A DNA stretch of 32,192 nucleotides from Flavobacterium sp. (GCA_016714905.1 JADKBW010000029.1:1-32192), one strand, 5' to 3'; numbered from the stretch's first letter, positions 1 to 7,481 are shown. Program-made: numbers and translations. Notes: generated from the sequence alone by a model not told the origin.

Positions 1-1
1 A

Positions 2-148
2 ATAGCAAAGCTCAACAAGCTTCTACTTCCCAGTTTTACTAAGCAAAGACTTGATATTTCCAAGGCGAATAAATGGCAAATGGCTATTATTGGCTGGCGC
101 TATTTCGTCACCACACGCGCATTAAAATCAAAGGAGTCAACGTTTTAG
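2..148 (+). CDS. 3' end of an unrecognised protein (partial, cut by window edge)
   Basis: The frame starting at base 2 is open from the window edge to a TAG at 146-148 and gives 48 residues. They are rich in Lys, Leu and aromatic residues, with a stretch reading KWQMAIIGWRYFVT near the end. The composition looks coding, and the stop falls about 30 bp before the promoter of the following tRNA, as expected for a real gene end. I do not recognise the family, and the N-terminal part lies outside the window. No signal peptide or clear membrane helix can be judged from this fragment. Confidence 0.5.
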   Translation: MAKLNKLLLPSFTKQRLDISKANKWQMAIIGWRYFVTTRALKSKESTF

Positions 149-177
149 AAAAAACAGTTTTTAATTTTAAAATTCAT

Positions 178-207
178 TTGCATAATCGTCAAATATCCTT
201 ATATTTG
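178..207 (+). promoter_or_regulatory. Bacteroidota-type promoter of tRNA-Arg
   Basis: TTG at 178-180 is followed by exactly 19 bases and then TATATTTG at 200-207, a perfect match to the flavobacterial consensus TTG-N17-23-TAnnTTTG. The expected transcription start falls a few bases before the first base of the tRNA at 221, so the leader would be only a few bases long. Confidence 0.8.
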
Positions 208-220
208 CACCCACAAAAAT

Positions 221-294
221 GGCCTCGTGGCGCAACTGAATAGCGCACTTGATTACGGCTCAAGAGGTTACTGGTTTGAATCCAGTCGAGGTCA
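221..294 (+). tRNA. tRNA-Arg (anticodon ACG)
   Basis: A complete cloverleaf can be drawn. The acceptor stem GGCCTCG/CGAGGTC has one G-U pair. The D stem is GCGC/GCGC. The anticodon stem CTTGA/TCAAG holds the seven-base loop TTACGGC, with ACG at 255-257. The T stem ACTGG/CCAGT encloses TTTGAAT, and the discriminator base is A294. CCA is not encoded. ACG (A34 normally edited to inosine) reads the CGN arginine codons. The gene has its own promoter and a terminator right behind it. Its last 16 bases recur at 453-468. Confidence 0.96.
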
Positions 295-308
295 CTTAAG
301 AATGGAAA

Positions 309-336
309 AGCCTGCAGGTAACTGTAGGCTTTTTTT
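309..336 (+). terminator. Rho-independent terminator of tRNA-Arg
   Basis: AGCCTGCAG pairs with CTGTAGGCT (one G-U) around a GTAA loop, followed by six to seven T. It lies 15 bases after the tRNA. Confidence 0.85.
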
Positions 337-390
337 ATCGGGTTTTTTGATGTTGAGCTCGCTCATAAAATCAAAAACTCGATAAAAAAA
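330..390. repeat. Long inverted repeat directly behind the tRNA terminator
   Basis: The left arm 330-351 (T7, ATCGGG, T6, GAT) pairs with the right arm 370-390 (ATC, A5, CTCGAT, A7). The only defects are a G-U wobble at 341/379 and one bulged T. The 18-base loop contains the palindrome GAGCTC. The left arm reuses the T-run of the tRNA terminator, so the two structures are mutually exclusive. The function is unknown. Confidence 0.7.
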
Positions 391-391
391 G

Positions 392-420
392 TTTCCAATC
401 TTTGATTGGAAAGGCTTTTT
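392..420 (+). terminator. Second terminator-like hairpin
   Basis: TTTCCAATC (392-400) and GATTGGAAA (404-412) form a perfect nine-pair stem with a TTT loop. GGC and a run of five T follow. It could act as a back-up terminator for the tRNA transcript. Confidence 0.5.
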
Positions 421-452
421 CATTTCCAGTACGGAGTTTATTCTGGATATGT

Positions 453-468
453 AATCCAGTCGAGGTCA
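453..468 (+). repeat. 16-bp duplicate of the tRNA-Arg 3' end (att-like or tRNA remnant)
   Basis: AATCCAGTCGAGGTCA at 453-468 is identical to 279-294, which is part of the T arm, the 3' acceptor strand and the discriminator base of tRNA-Arg. The 158 bp between the copies hold only hairpins. TACGG (430-434) and CTGG (443-446) upstream of the copy also recall the tRNA, but with different spacing. The pattern fits either an attachment-site scar left by tRNA-targeted integration and loss, or a decayed second tRNA. No integrase gene is in the window. Confidence 0.65.
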
Positions 469-479
469 AAACAACAAAG

Positions 480-511
480 AAAGCTCCTAAACAATTGGGA
501 GCTTTTTTATT
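480..511 (+). terminator. Rho-independent terminator after the tRNA remnant
   Basis: AAAGCTCC (480-487) pairs with GGAGCTTT (498-505), the stem extends by one G-T and two A-T pairs around ACAA, and a T-rich tail follows. It is the third terminator-like hairpin in 200 bp and ends 35 bp before the next gene. Confidence 0.75.
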
Positions 512-545
512 TTTTATACCATTTCAAAATCGTTACTTTACTGCA

Positions 546-1115
546 ATGGGAAACTACACGATAGATGTCGAATTCAACCAAATCACCTACTCCGCCGACG
601 CGCTGAATTTAAAGGAGTTCGAGCGTTGCGTTTTCAGGAACTGTGATTTTAGTGTATGTAATTTTATCGGTGTTACATTTATTGATTGCGTGTTTTTTCA
701 GTGTAATTTTACTGGCGCTAAAATCAACCATGTCGCCTTGAGAACTGTTCGATTTGAATATTGTGAAATCAAAGAAGTTAATTTTTCGATGTGTGACAAA
801 CTTATTTTTGACATTGCTTTCACAGATTGTGTACTAGATTTTTCGAAGTTCTACACTTTAAAAATAAAGGGAACCGCATTTACCAATTGCAGTTTGATTG
901 CTGTTGATTTTATGAGTACCGATTTGACTGAAGTGGTCTTTGACCATTGCGATTTATACCGAAGTGAATTCAATAAAGCCATTGCAAATAAGACAGACTT
1001 TAAAACTAGTTATCATTACACTATTGATCCGGAAAAAACGAAAGTAAAAAAAGCGGTCTTTTCTTTTCCTGAAGTCAAAGGCTTGTTGTTTAAGCATGAT
1101 TTACTGATTAAATAA
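546..1115 (+). CDS. Pentapeptide-repeat protein
   Basis: 189 residues, mostly imperfect five-residue repeats centred on Phe or Leu, for example CVFRNCDFSVCNF and CVFFQCNFTGAKI. This is the pattern of the right-handed quadrilateral beta-helix of the Qnr/MfpA fold. Cysteine often follows the central Phe. There is no signal peptide, so it is probably cytoplasmic. I chose the ATG at 546 because the longer frame back to 402 would run through a terminator and the tRNA remnant. The stop overlaps the 3' end of the convergent ABC ATPase gene by 8 bp. Some family members protect DNA gyrase from quinolones, but the fold alone does not show that here, and the target is unknown. Confidence 0.85.
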   Translation: MGNYTIDVEFNQITYSADALNLKEFERCVFRNCDFSVCNFIGVTFIDCVFFQCNFTGAKINHVALRTVRFEYCEIKEVNFSMCDKLIFDIAFTDCVLDFSKFYTLKIKGTAFTNCSLIAVDFMSTDLTEVVFDHCDLYRSEFNKAIANKTDFKTSYHYTIDPEKTKVKKAVFSFPEVKGLLFKHDLLIK

Positions 1116-1782
1116 TTGCGCCGTCTTCCATGGTTATAATTCGATGGGTTCGTTGCGCAAATTCATTGTCATGCGTCACAATCAACATGGTTTGTTTTTT
1201 TTCTTGTGTCAATTGATTGAAAATATCAAACACTAAATCACTATTCTTTTTATCCAGATTTCCTGTCGGTTCGTCGCCCATGATAATCAGCGGATCATTT
1301 ATTAGCGCACGCGCAATAGCAACTCTTTGTTTTTGTCCACCGCTCAATTGATTGGGCATTTTGAGCGCTTGATCATGCATATCCAATGTTCTTAAATGTT
1401 CCATCGCCAGATGTTCTATTTCTTTTTCCGGAAGTTTTGCGAGTTTTAAACCAGGAAGCATTACATTTCTAAGCACACTATATTCGGATAAGAGATAATG
1501 AAATTGGAATACAAATCCGATTTTTTCATTTCTAATTCTTGCCAATTCTATGTCCTTTTGACCCGTGACCAGCTGATCATGTATAAAAATCTCACCCTCA
1601 TAATCAGTGTCCATAGTCGACAACAAATACAAAAGCGTCGATTTCCCACAGCCAGATTTACCGACTATTGACACGAATTCGCCGTGGTTGATATTCAACT
1701 CTATATTCTTTAAAACCTGAAATTTCGTCGGGTCATAAAAATATTTTGTCAAGCCTTTCGCTGCAATTACTGAGTTGCTCAT
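1108..1782 (-). CDS. ABC transporter ATP-binding protein (MacB/LolD type)
   Basis: 224 residues. Walker A is GKSGCGKST at residues 41-49. The signature LSGGQKQR and Walker B LIIMGDEP are followed by TGNLD, the usual D-loop of the LolD/MacB/FtsE group, and a switch His sits in IVTHD. It should power the permease encoded directly upstream. I chose the ATG at 1782 because it follows the permease stop by one base and has AGAGG at ribosome-binding distance inside the permease end. A TTG at 1806 would extend the protein by 8 residues but has less support. It is the last gene of a three-gene operon. Confidence 0.92.
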   Translation of the reverse strand: MSNSVIAAKGLTKYFYDPTKFQVLKNIELNINHGEFVSIVGKSGCGKSTLLYLLSTMDTDYEGEIFIHDQLVTGQKDIELARIRNEKIGFVFQFHYLLSEYSVLRNVMLPGLKLAKLPEKEIEHLAMEHLRTLDMHDQALKMPNQLSGGQKQRVAIARALINDPLIIMGDEPTGNLDKKNSDLVFDIFNQLTQEKKQTMLIVTHDNEFAQRTHRIITMEDGAII

Positions 1783-1783
1783 A

Positions 1784-3040
1784 CTATTTACCTCTAATGA
1801 TTTCAACGGGATCGACTTTACTTGCTTTTAGTGCCGGAAATAGTCCAGCGACTATTGTTGTAAAAAGGGCAAATGAAATTCCGATGATATAAAACATCGG
1901 ATTATAATTGATTGGATACGTTTTGATTGTTGGCAAAGCGGCGGTTTCAAATGGAATAAGGTCAATAATAGAGGTAAAAATATAACCGAATATTAATCCA
2001 AAAACGCCACCGACTAAACCGATGATCAAGGATAAGCTAACAAAAATCCATTTCACATCGCTACCAGAAAATCCGGTTGCTTTGAGAATGGCGATACTGT
2101 CCATTTTTTCATAGATCATCATGTTTAGGATGTTATAAATTCCAAATCCAGCCACAATCAAAAGTACAATTCCAACCGCATAGGAAATGATACTTCTCAC
2201 CGAACTTCCCGTTTCAAATTGGGAATTAGCCGTTTGATAATCGATGGCATCGACATCAAAAGTGGCGCGCATTTCTTTTGCTACCATTGGAGCCGTCGTC
2301 ATGTCGAATAATTTGATTTGAATATCCGTAATATAATTGGTGGGTTCGCCTAGTAGTTTTTGTGCCGTATCTAAAGAGGTATAAGAGGAAACATCGTCTA
2401 TTTCCGAAATCCCAACTTGAGAAATTCCAACAATTTTTAGGGAAGCTAAATTTCCTTTTGAGGTTGTAATTTTAATGACATCGCCTTTTACTTTTAGCAT
2501 CTTATCCGCCAAGCCTTTGCCGATGATGATGCTGTTATTTTGCGACAAATCCCCTATTTTTCCTTCAATAATATAATCACTAAAAGCAAACAACTTTTCC
2601 TCTGCAGCAACATCAATCCCATTAATAATTCCATAAATTTCAATGGTTCCTGAGTTAAAGAATACTGGTGTCATGATCTTTGGTGCGACATCAATAACTC
2701 TCTTATCTTCTTTTAACACTTTTATAATTGATTTAGAGTTGTAAATTGACTTCCCTCGATCTTTTGGCTTGATGGAACTAATAAAATTATCTTTATTTTT
2801 GAATTGGTCAGCGATATTTATCGGTTGATCTTTTGAGGGTTTGATCTCATTATACAATCGAATATGTGGTGTTCTATTCAGCATTAGTCCATCGAGCAAA
2901 TCATTGAGCCCATTCATAAAACTCACCAATGAAATAAACATCGCAATACCAAATGTTACTCCGACCGCAGCGACAACAGTTTGTTTCAATCTTGCTCGAA
3001 GCAAATGGACTGCAATATTGAGTATTAGTTTGAAGTTCAT
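1784..3040 (-). CDS. ABC transporter permease (MacB/FtsX family)
   Basis: 418 residues with the MacB topology: one N-terminal helix (about residues 18-45), a large periplasmic domain (about 50-280), and three C-terminal helices (about 283-310, 330-358, 382-405). The segment after the second helix (MIYEKMDSIAILKATGF) is typical of FtsX-like permeases, where it contacts the ATPase. The ATG shares its A with the stop of the upstream adaptor gene (TAATG), so the two are translationally coupled. Together with its neighbours it forms a tripartite-type exporter or lipoprotein/lipid mover of the inner membrane. The substrate is unknown. Confidence 0.9.
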   Translation of the reverse strand: MNFKLILNIAVHLLRARLKQTVVAAVGVTFGIAMFISLVSFMNGLNDLLDGLMLNRTPHIRLYNEIKPSKDQPINIADQFKNKDNFISSIKPKDRGKSIYNSKSIIKVLKEDKRVIDVAPKIMTPVFFNSGTIEIYGIINGIDVAAEEKLFAFSDYIIEGKIGDLSQNNSIIIGKGLADKMLKVKGDVIKITTSKGNLASLKIVGISQVGISEIDDVSSYTSLDTAQKLLGEPTNYITDIQIKLFDMTTAPMVAKEMRATFDVDAIDYQTANSQFETGSSVRSIISYAVGIVLLIVAGFGIYNILNMMIYEKMDSIAILKATGFSGSDVKWIFVSLSLIIGLVGGVFGLIFGYIFTSIIDLIPFETAALPTIKTYPINYNPMFYIIGISFALFTTIVAGLFPALKASKVDPVEIIRGK

Positions 3041-4122
3041 TATTCCGCTTGATAAATAATTTCCCCGACTTTCAATCCTGCTGTAACTTCAACCTTTTGA
3101 TAATCGCTCAATCCCAAGGTAACTTTGCGTTTTTTGTCACCATCAAGCAAAACCGAATCACCGGGAAGTAGCAACCTTTTCGGAATCGTAATCGTATTTG
3201 CTTTTGTCTGAATAATAATATTGGCTTCTGCCGTGAGATTGGGATATAGTTTTGGGGGATTTTTTATGAAATGCGCTTCGATCTTGAAAGTCCGAGAACG
3301 CTCATTCATTATCGGATAAATCTTATCTACAGTGGCTTCAAATACTTGGTTCTTGTAACTATCCAAGTTAACTAATACTTTTTGACCAATTCCTACGCGA
3401 ACCATATCATTTTCGTCAACTTCCAATTCAAGGAAAAATGAGTTCATCTCACCAACAATGGCAAGTGGCGTCTGTGTTGTGATAAAACTTCCGTCTTTGA
3501 CAAGTATATCAAAAAGTCTTCCTGAGAAAGCACTTTTTATTTCGAAATCGCTCAGAGATTTTTGACTAATTTTAAGGTTATTAGCATTGCGAATCTGTTC
3601 ATTATTCAATTGCGCTTTGAGTTGATTGAGTTGCCTTTTGGCAGATTCGTACGCAATTTTTGAACTTTTATATCCTAATTCGACACGCTCAAAGTCGATT
3701 TCTGAAATCACTTGGTATTCTTTGATTCTCAAATTGCGTTTATAAATAGATTCATCGAGGTTCAACTTGTCCTTCGCTGACTGTACTTTGAGTTCCATTT
3801 CGGCGATTTTGTCCTGCACATACCGATTGCTTTCCTTGCTTAATTGGTAAACTAGTTTTGAATTTTCTTCGTTCAACTTAGCTTTATCTGCATCTAATTC
3901 GAATAAGAGTTGCCCTTCGTTAATTTGCTGACCAACAACGACTTTTGTTTTTTTTAAAATTCCATTTACTGTAGAAAAAACAGTATACTGACCCACCGAT
4001 TTGACCACTCCAGAAGCATAAACGCTTTCTGTTATTTCTCCACTCTTTACTTTAAATTCGTTGCTACTTTTTCTTGAACAGGAAATTACAAAAATCACAA
4101 GCAATATTAATAAGATTCGCAT
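3040..4122 (-). CDS. Lipoprotein HlyD/MacA-type efflux adaptor
   Basis: 360 residues. A short hydrophobic N-terminus ends in the lipobox VISC (Cys15), so the protein is probably membrane-anchored and periplasmic. A biotinyl-lipoyl-like half at about 45-90 is followed by a long charged helical hairpin (about 90-190), the second lipoyl half (about 195-220), and beta-barrel and membrane-proximal domains. This is the layout of periplasmic adaptor subunits. It is the first gene of the adaptor-permease-ATPase operon. No outer-membrane TolC-like partner is encoded nearby. The operon resembles MacAB-like exporters, but its cargo cannot be read from sequence. Confidence 0.88.
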   Translation of the reverse strand: MRILLILLVIFVISCSRKSSNEFKVKSGEITESVYASGVVKSVGQYTVFSTVNGILKKTKVVVGQQINEGQLLFELDADKAKLNEENSKLVYQLSKESNRYVQDKIAEMELKVQSAKDKLNLDESIYKRNLRIKEYQVISEIDFERVELGYKSSKIAYESAKRQLNQLKAQLNNEQIRNANNLKISQKSLSDFEIKSAFSGRLFDILVKDGSFITTQTPLAIVGEMNSFFLELEVDENDMVRVGIGQKVLVNLDSYKNQVFEATVDKIYPIMNERSRTFKIEAHFIKNPPKLYPNLTAEANIIIQTKANTITIPKRLLLPGDSVLLDGDKKRKVTLGLSDYQKVEVTAGLKVGEIIYQAE

Positions 4123-4156
4123 TTCTTTCTGTTTGAGATTTTACATTTATTCCTCT

Positions 4157-4164
4157 CAAATTTA
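4157..4164 (-). promoter_or_regulatory. TAnnTTTG -7 element of the efflux operon
   Basis: On the minus strand the sequence reads TAAATTTG 35 bases before the adaptor ATG. No TTG at the ideal spacing was found, so only the -7 box supports this call. Confidence 0.5.
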
Positions 4165-4257
4165 CGAATAAAGCAAGAGAAAACGATGATTAATTTCATT
4201 AGAGTTAATGCATGCTTAACATTTTAATTACAATAATGATATTTCTGAAAAAAATTC

Positions 4258-4265
4258 TATATTTG
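4258..4265 (+). promoter_or_regulatory. TAnnTTTG -7 element, possible promoter of the NUMOD4-like gene
   Basis: TATATTTG lies 98 bases before the ATG at 4363. There is no clear -33 TTG, and the implied leader of about 90 bases is long. The rest of 4123-4362 is AT-rich, and I see no gene in it. Confidence 0.35.
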
Positions 4266-4362
4266 ACCTAAGAAATTATTGCAAATTACTTGAATACCAC
4301 CTCTAAGCGGATATGCAAAATAATATACCACATTATTTTAACTATTAGTTTTACAATTAAGA

Positions 4363-4944
4363 ATGATTAGAAAATACCCTAATGAAGTTTTCAAAGAAAT
4401 TAACTTTGAGACTGCACTAAAGAAGCGTTATGCGATTTCCAACAAAGGAAGAATAGCAAGTTTTATGGACAAAATTGAAGATGGGGACATCGTAAAAGGA
4501 GGTCGATCAGACGGCTATGTTGCCTTTCGCTACAAGGAAAAAGACGGCGATGGAAAGCGAAACAGATTGAAATTTGTTTACAAACTAGTTGCCGAGTACT
4601 TTATTCCAAAAACCTCTGAAGACCAGCAATTTGTTATTCATTTAGATTTTAGTCGAGACAATGATGATTTTAATAATCTACGTTGGGTGAACTATGCTGA
4701 AAGACTAGCGCATTACAAACGAAGTCCAAAAGTAATCAGAGCCAAGAAAGACCTTTTAGAGCACAACATCAAATCTGATGGGCGAAAATTGAGTGTAACA
4801 ACGGTGATTCGCATCAAAAAAATGTTGTTAAACCCAAAAGGAAATACACGTAAGTACTTAATTGCAAAACAATTTGGCATTAGTCACACGCATCTTAATC
4901 GAATTATTTCCGGAGAAAATTGGGGACATATTGTTGTCAAATAG
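4363..4944 (+). CDS. NUMOD4/HNH-like DNA-binding protein with C-terminal HTH
   Basis: 193 residues. Residues 23-34 (YAISNKGRIASF) match the NUMOD4 motif. Residues 72-110 follow the HNH_3 layout, with VYKLVAEYFIP, then VIHLD (His93) and NNLRWV (Asn104-105). The first His of the usual HR pair is Tyr73 here. Residues 144-190 form a helix-turn-helix-like segment (LIAKQFGISHTHLNRIISG). These modules come from homing endonucleases, yet the gene stands alone, not within an intron or intein. It may be a domesticated DNA-binding regulator or a nicking enzyme. Its stop directly abuts that of the convergent GNAT gene, with no base between them. Nuclease activity is uncertain. Confidence 0.75.
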   Translation: MIRKYPNEVFKEINFETALKKRYAISNKGRIASFMDKIEDGDIVKGGRSDGYVAFRYKEKDGDGKRNRLKFVYKLVAEYFIPKTSEDQQFVIHLDFSRDNDDFNNLRWVNYAERLAHYKRSPKVIRAKKDLLEHNIKSDGRKLSVTTVIRIKKMLLNPKGNTRKYLIAKQFGISHTHLNRIISGENWGHIVVK

Positions 4945-5445
4945 TTACTTGAGTTGCAGCTCCATTTTGTAGTCATCCATAAAAAAATCGTTGCCGATTG
5001 GTAATTTTTCTTCACCAACAATTGCAAAACCGATTTTGAGATAGAAAGCGATCGCCGGATTAAACTTATTGACATTAAGCGAAATAAGCAATGATGCCTT
5101 TTCTCTCGCCTTTTTTATTACAGCGTCAACCAGTAACTTACCATATCCTTTACCATGAGAAGATGGAAGCAGATATAATTTATGCAATCGCGTCACTTTT
5201 TGATTGAGATAATTATGCTCAAAAGCTGCAAATCCAATGGTGACGCTATTTTCCATTAATAGTAGAAAATCATGACCATTTTTCGTCATGTTTTCAAATA
5301 ATGCGGTTTCAGAGTAAAACAAATCAAGCATATACTTAATTTGAGATGGAGTAATTATTTCATTATAAACTACTGGCCACGTTTGGTAAGCGATTTTCTG
5401 AATAATCCCAATATCTTTTGTCGAAGCTTCACAAATGCTAATCAT
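4945..5445 (-). CDS. GNAT family N-acetyltransferase
   Basis: 166 residues, the normal size for a single GNAT domain. Motif A is LHKLYLLPSSHGKGYGKLL (about residues 91-109), where SHGKGYG fits the acetyl-CoA pyrophosphate loop consensus Q/RxxGxG/A. Motif B includes NVNKFNPAIAFYLKIGF, with the typical Asn and Tyr. The start is 9 bases after the miaE stop, so it is probably co-transcribed with miaE. The acetyl acceptor is unknown. The protein is cytoplasmic. Confidence 0.88.
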   Translation of the reverse strand: MISICEASTKDIGIIQKIAYQTWPVVYNEIITPSQIKYMLDLFYSETALFENMTKNGHDFLLLMENSVTIGFAAFEHNYLNQKVTRLHKLYLLPSSHGKGYGKLLVDAVIKKAREKASLLISLNVNKFNPAIAFYLKIGFAIVGEEKLPIGNDFFMDDYKMELQLK

Positions 5446-5454
5446 TAATTTGGT

Positions 5455-6048
5455 TTAACCGTGAATACTTTCCTTTTTTCCGTAGTTTGCAATGATGGAG
5501 GCTTCAAAGTCAAGCCATTCTCGCCAACGTTTTTCAACATCAATACCTTGTCCGTATTTTCGAGCGTAAGTGATAAAAGTCGTATAATGAGCCGCCTCAC
5601 TTTCCATCAATTCGCGATAAAACTTCGACAATTCTTCATCTTGAATATTCTCTGAGAGTACTTTAAAACGCTCGCAACTTCTTGCCTCTATCATTGCTGA
5701 GAATAACATCCGCTCGACAAAACCTGAAACCCGACTTCCTGTGTTGCTCTTTTTCATGTATTGCGCCAGTTCTCCCACGTATTCGTCTTTTCGTTCACGC
5801 GCTAATTTCAAACCTCGTTTCTTGATAATGTCATGCACCATCTGAAAATGCTCCATTTCTTCCTTAGCCAATTCTAGCATATCTGTTACTAAATCAGGAT
5901 ATTCTGAATTAATCGTGATAATAGTAATGGCATTCGAAGCTGCTTTTTGCTCACACCACGCATGATCAGAAAGGATTTCTTCGATGTTTTTCTCGACAAT
6001 ATTTACCCATCTTGGGTCGGTTGGTAACTGTAATCTGAAAGTTGACAT
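5455..6048 (-). CDS. miaE: tRNA-(ms2io6A37) hydroxylase MiaE
   Basis: 197 residues. MiaE is a non-haem diiron monooxygenase that hydroxylates the isopentenyl group of ms2i6A at position 37 of tRNAs reading UNN codons. The likely carboxylate and His ligands are in HAWCEQKA (early helix), AKEEMEHFQMVH, EARSCERF and ESEAAHY, giving the paired E..ExxH pattern of a four-helix ferritin-like bundle. The length matches the family. It lies 84 bp downstream of glyA, across a large inverted repeat, and 9 bp upstream of the GNAT gene. The start ATG at 6048 gives the usual N-terminus (MSTFRLQLPTDPRW). Confidence 0.93.
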   Translation of the reverse strand: MSTFRLQLPTDPRWVNIVEKNIEEILSDHAWCEQKAASNAITIITINSEYPDLVTDMLELAKEEMEHFQMVHDIIKKRGLKLARERKDEYVGELAQYMKKSNTGSRVSGFVERMLFSAMIEARSCERFKVLSENIQDEELSKFYRELMESEAAHYTTFITYARKYGQGIDVEKRWREWLDFEASIIANYGKKESIHG

Positions 6049-6067
6049 TGTGTATTTTTTAAAATAA

Positions 6068-6115
6068 TAATTTCACGAATTCTTCCTTTAATTAGGGTGC
6101 AAATTCGTGAAATTA
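6068..6115. promoter_or_regulatory. 14-bp perfect inverted repeat between glyA and miaE
   Basis: 6068-6081 (TAATTTCACGAATT) is the reverse complement of 6102-6115, with a 20-base spacer. On the minus strand it sits 20 bases before the miaE ATG and 17 bases after the glyA stop. The tail on the miaE side is T-rich but has no clean T-run, so this could be a glyA terminator or an operator. The spacer side contains GAATTTGCACCC on the minus strand, similar to the promoter end TATATTTGCACCC at the tRNA. Confidence 0.55.
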
Positions 6116-6132
6116 CTAATTGAAATTATGTA

Positions 6133-7407
6133 TTAAAAAACAAACATCGCGCGTTCTCCCATCATTTCATTGACTTCGTCGGCAACTTGTTCTATTATTT
6201 CTTCATTGGTATGGTTCATTAGTACACGATCAATTAATTCTACGATCGTTTCCATATCTTCTTCTACTAAACCACGAGTAGTTATTGCAGGTGTTCCAAC
6301 ACGAATACCTGAAGTAACAAATGGCGATTTGTCATCAAAAGGAACCATGTTTTTATTGACGGTTATCTCCGCTTTTACCAACGCATTTTCTGCTTCCTTA
6401 CCAGTAATGCCTTTGTTTCTCAGGTCAATCAACATCATGTGATTGTCCGTTCCTCCTGAAATTAAGTCATAGCCACGTTTCATAAATGCTGCCGCCATCG
6501 CTTTAGCATTTTTTTGAACCTGCATCGAGTAATGAAAGAATTCATCCGAAAGACATTCTCCAAACGCCACCGCTTTTGCAGCAATAATGTGCATCAATGG
6601 TCCACCTTGATTTCCCGGAAATACAGCCATGTCTAATAAGTTTGACATCATTTTGATTTCGCCTTTTGGAGTGGTCAATCCCCATGGGTTTTCAAAATCC
6701 TTTCCCATCAATATCATTCCACCTCTAGGTCCACGTAAGGTTTTGTGTGTAGTCGTTGTAATAATATGACAATGCGGAACAGGATCATTCATCAAACCTT
6801 TCGCAATTAATCCCGCTGGATGTGAAATATCCGCTAGCAATAAAGCACCTACGCTATCCGCAATTTGTCGGAATCTTGCAAAATCCATATCTCTGCAATA
6901 AGCCGAAGCTCCAGCGACAATCATCTTTGGCTGCTCACGAGTCGCAATTTCTTGAATTTTATCGTAATCAAACTGACCTGTTTCTTTTTCAACACCGTAA
7001 AAAACAGGATTGTATAAACGCCCCGAGAAGTTTACCGGAGAACCATGCGTTAAATGTCCACCATGCGACAAATCAAATCCTAAAATCTTATCACCAGGCT
7101 TTAAGCAAGCAAAGTAAACCGCAGTATTGGCTTGTGATCCCGAATGCGGTTGCACATTGGCATACTCGGCTCCAAACAATTCTTTGGCACGATCAATCGC
7201 TATTTGCTCAACAACATCCACGACTTCGCATCCACCGTAATAGCGTCTTCCTGGATAGCCTTCCGCATACTTATTAGTTAAACATGATCCCGCAGCTTCC
7301 ATGACCTGATCGCTGACAAAATTTTCTGAGGCGATAAGCTCTATTCCGTGAATTTGACGGTCTTGTTCTTCATTAATTAAATCGAAAATTGTAGTGTCGT
7401 GTCGCAT
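6133..7407 (-). CDS. glyA: Serine hydroxymethyltransferase
   Basis: 424 residues. It is a PLP enzyme that converts serine and tetrahydrofolate to glycine and 5,10-methylene-THF, the main source of one-carbon units. The PLP Lys is in TTTTHKTLRGPRGG. ELIASENF near the N-terminus and GYPGRRYYGG are family signatures. I chose the ATG at 7407 because it gives the family N-terminus (MRHDTTIFDLINEEQ) and because the sequence upstream of it carries the promoter. The longer frame to 7533 would overlap fahA. It is divergent from fahA and is followed by miaE and the GNAT gene. Confidence 0.96.
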   Translation of the reverse strand: MRHDTTIFDLINEEQDRQIHGIELIASENFVSDQVMEAAGSCLTNKYAEGYPGRRYYGGCEVVDVVEQIAIDRAKELFGAEYANVQPHSGSQANTAVYFACLKPGDKILGFDLSHGGHLTHGSPVNFSGRLYNPVFYGVEKETGQFDYDKIQEIATREQPKMIVAGASAYCRDMDFARFRQIADSVGALLLADISHPAGLIAKGLMNDPVPHCHIITTTTHKTLRGPRGGMILMGKDFENPWGLTTPKGEIKMMSNLLDMAVFPGNQGGPLMHIIAAKAVAFGECLSDEFFHYSMQVQKNAKAMAAAFMKRGYDLISGGTDNHMMLIDLRNKGITGKEAENALVKAEITVNKNMVPFDDKSPFVTSGIRVGTPAITTRGLVEEDMETIVELIDRVLMNHTNEEIIEQVADEVNEMMGERAMFVF

Positions 7408-7433
7408 TTTATATTTTTTCGTTAAAAACTGCC

Positions 7434-7441
7434 CAAAATTA
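7434..7441 (-). promoter_or_regulatory. TAnnTTTG -7 element of glyA
   Basis: TAATTTTG on the minus strand, 26 bases before the glyA ATG. A -33 TTG at standard spacing is not evident. It is divergent from the fahA promoter. Confidence 0.55.
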
Positions 7442-7451
7442 CAAAAACCGT

Positions 7452-7481
7452 TTGTTAAATTGACATATAATGATATATTTG
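7452..7481 (+). promoter_or_regulatory. Bacteroidota-type promoter of fahA
   Basis: TTG at 7452-7454, a 19-base spacer and TATATTTG at 7474-7481, 35 bases before the ATG. This matches the consensus in both boxes and in spacing, as at the tRNA-Arg promoter. Confidence 0.75.

Noticed and set aside
402..545. N-terminal extension of the pentapeptide-repeat gene back to 402
   Set aside because: It would translate through the tRNA 3'-end copy and a strong terminator, and the extra residues do not fit the repeat fold.
1783..1806. TTG start adding 8 residues to the ABC ATPase
   Set aside because: The ATG at 1782 has AGAGG at proper distance and follows the permease stop by one base, and the family N-terminus begins there.
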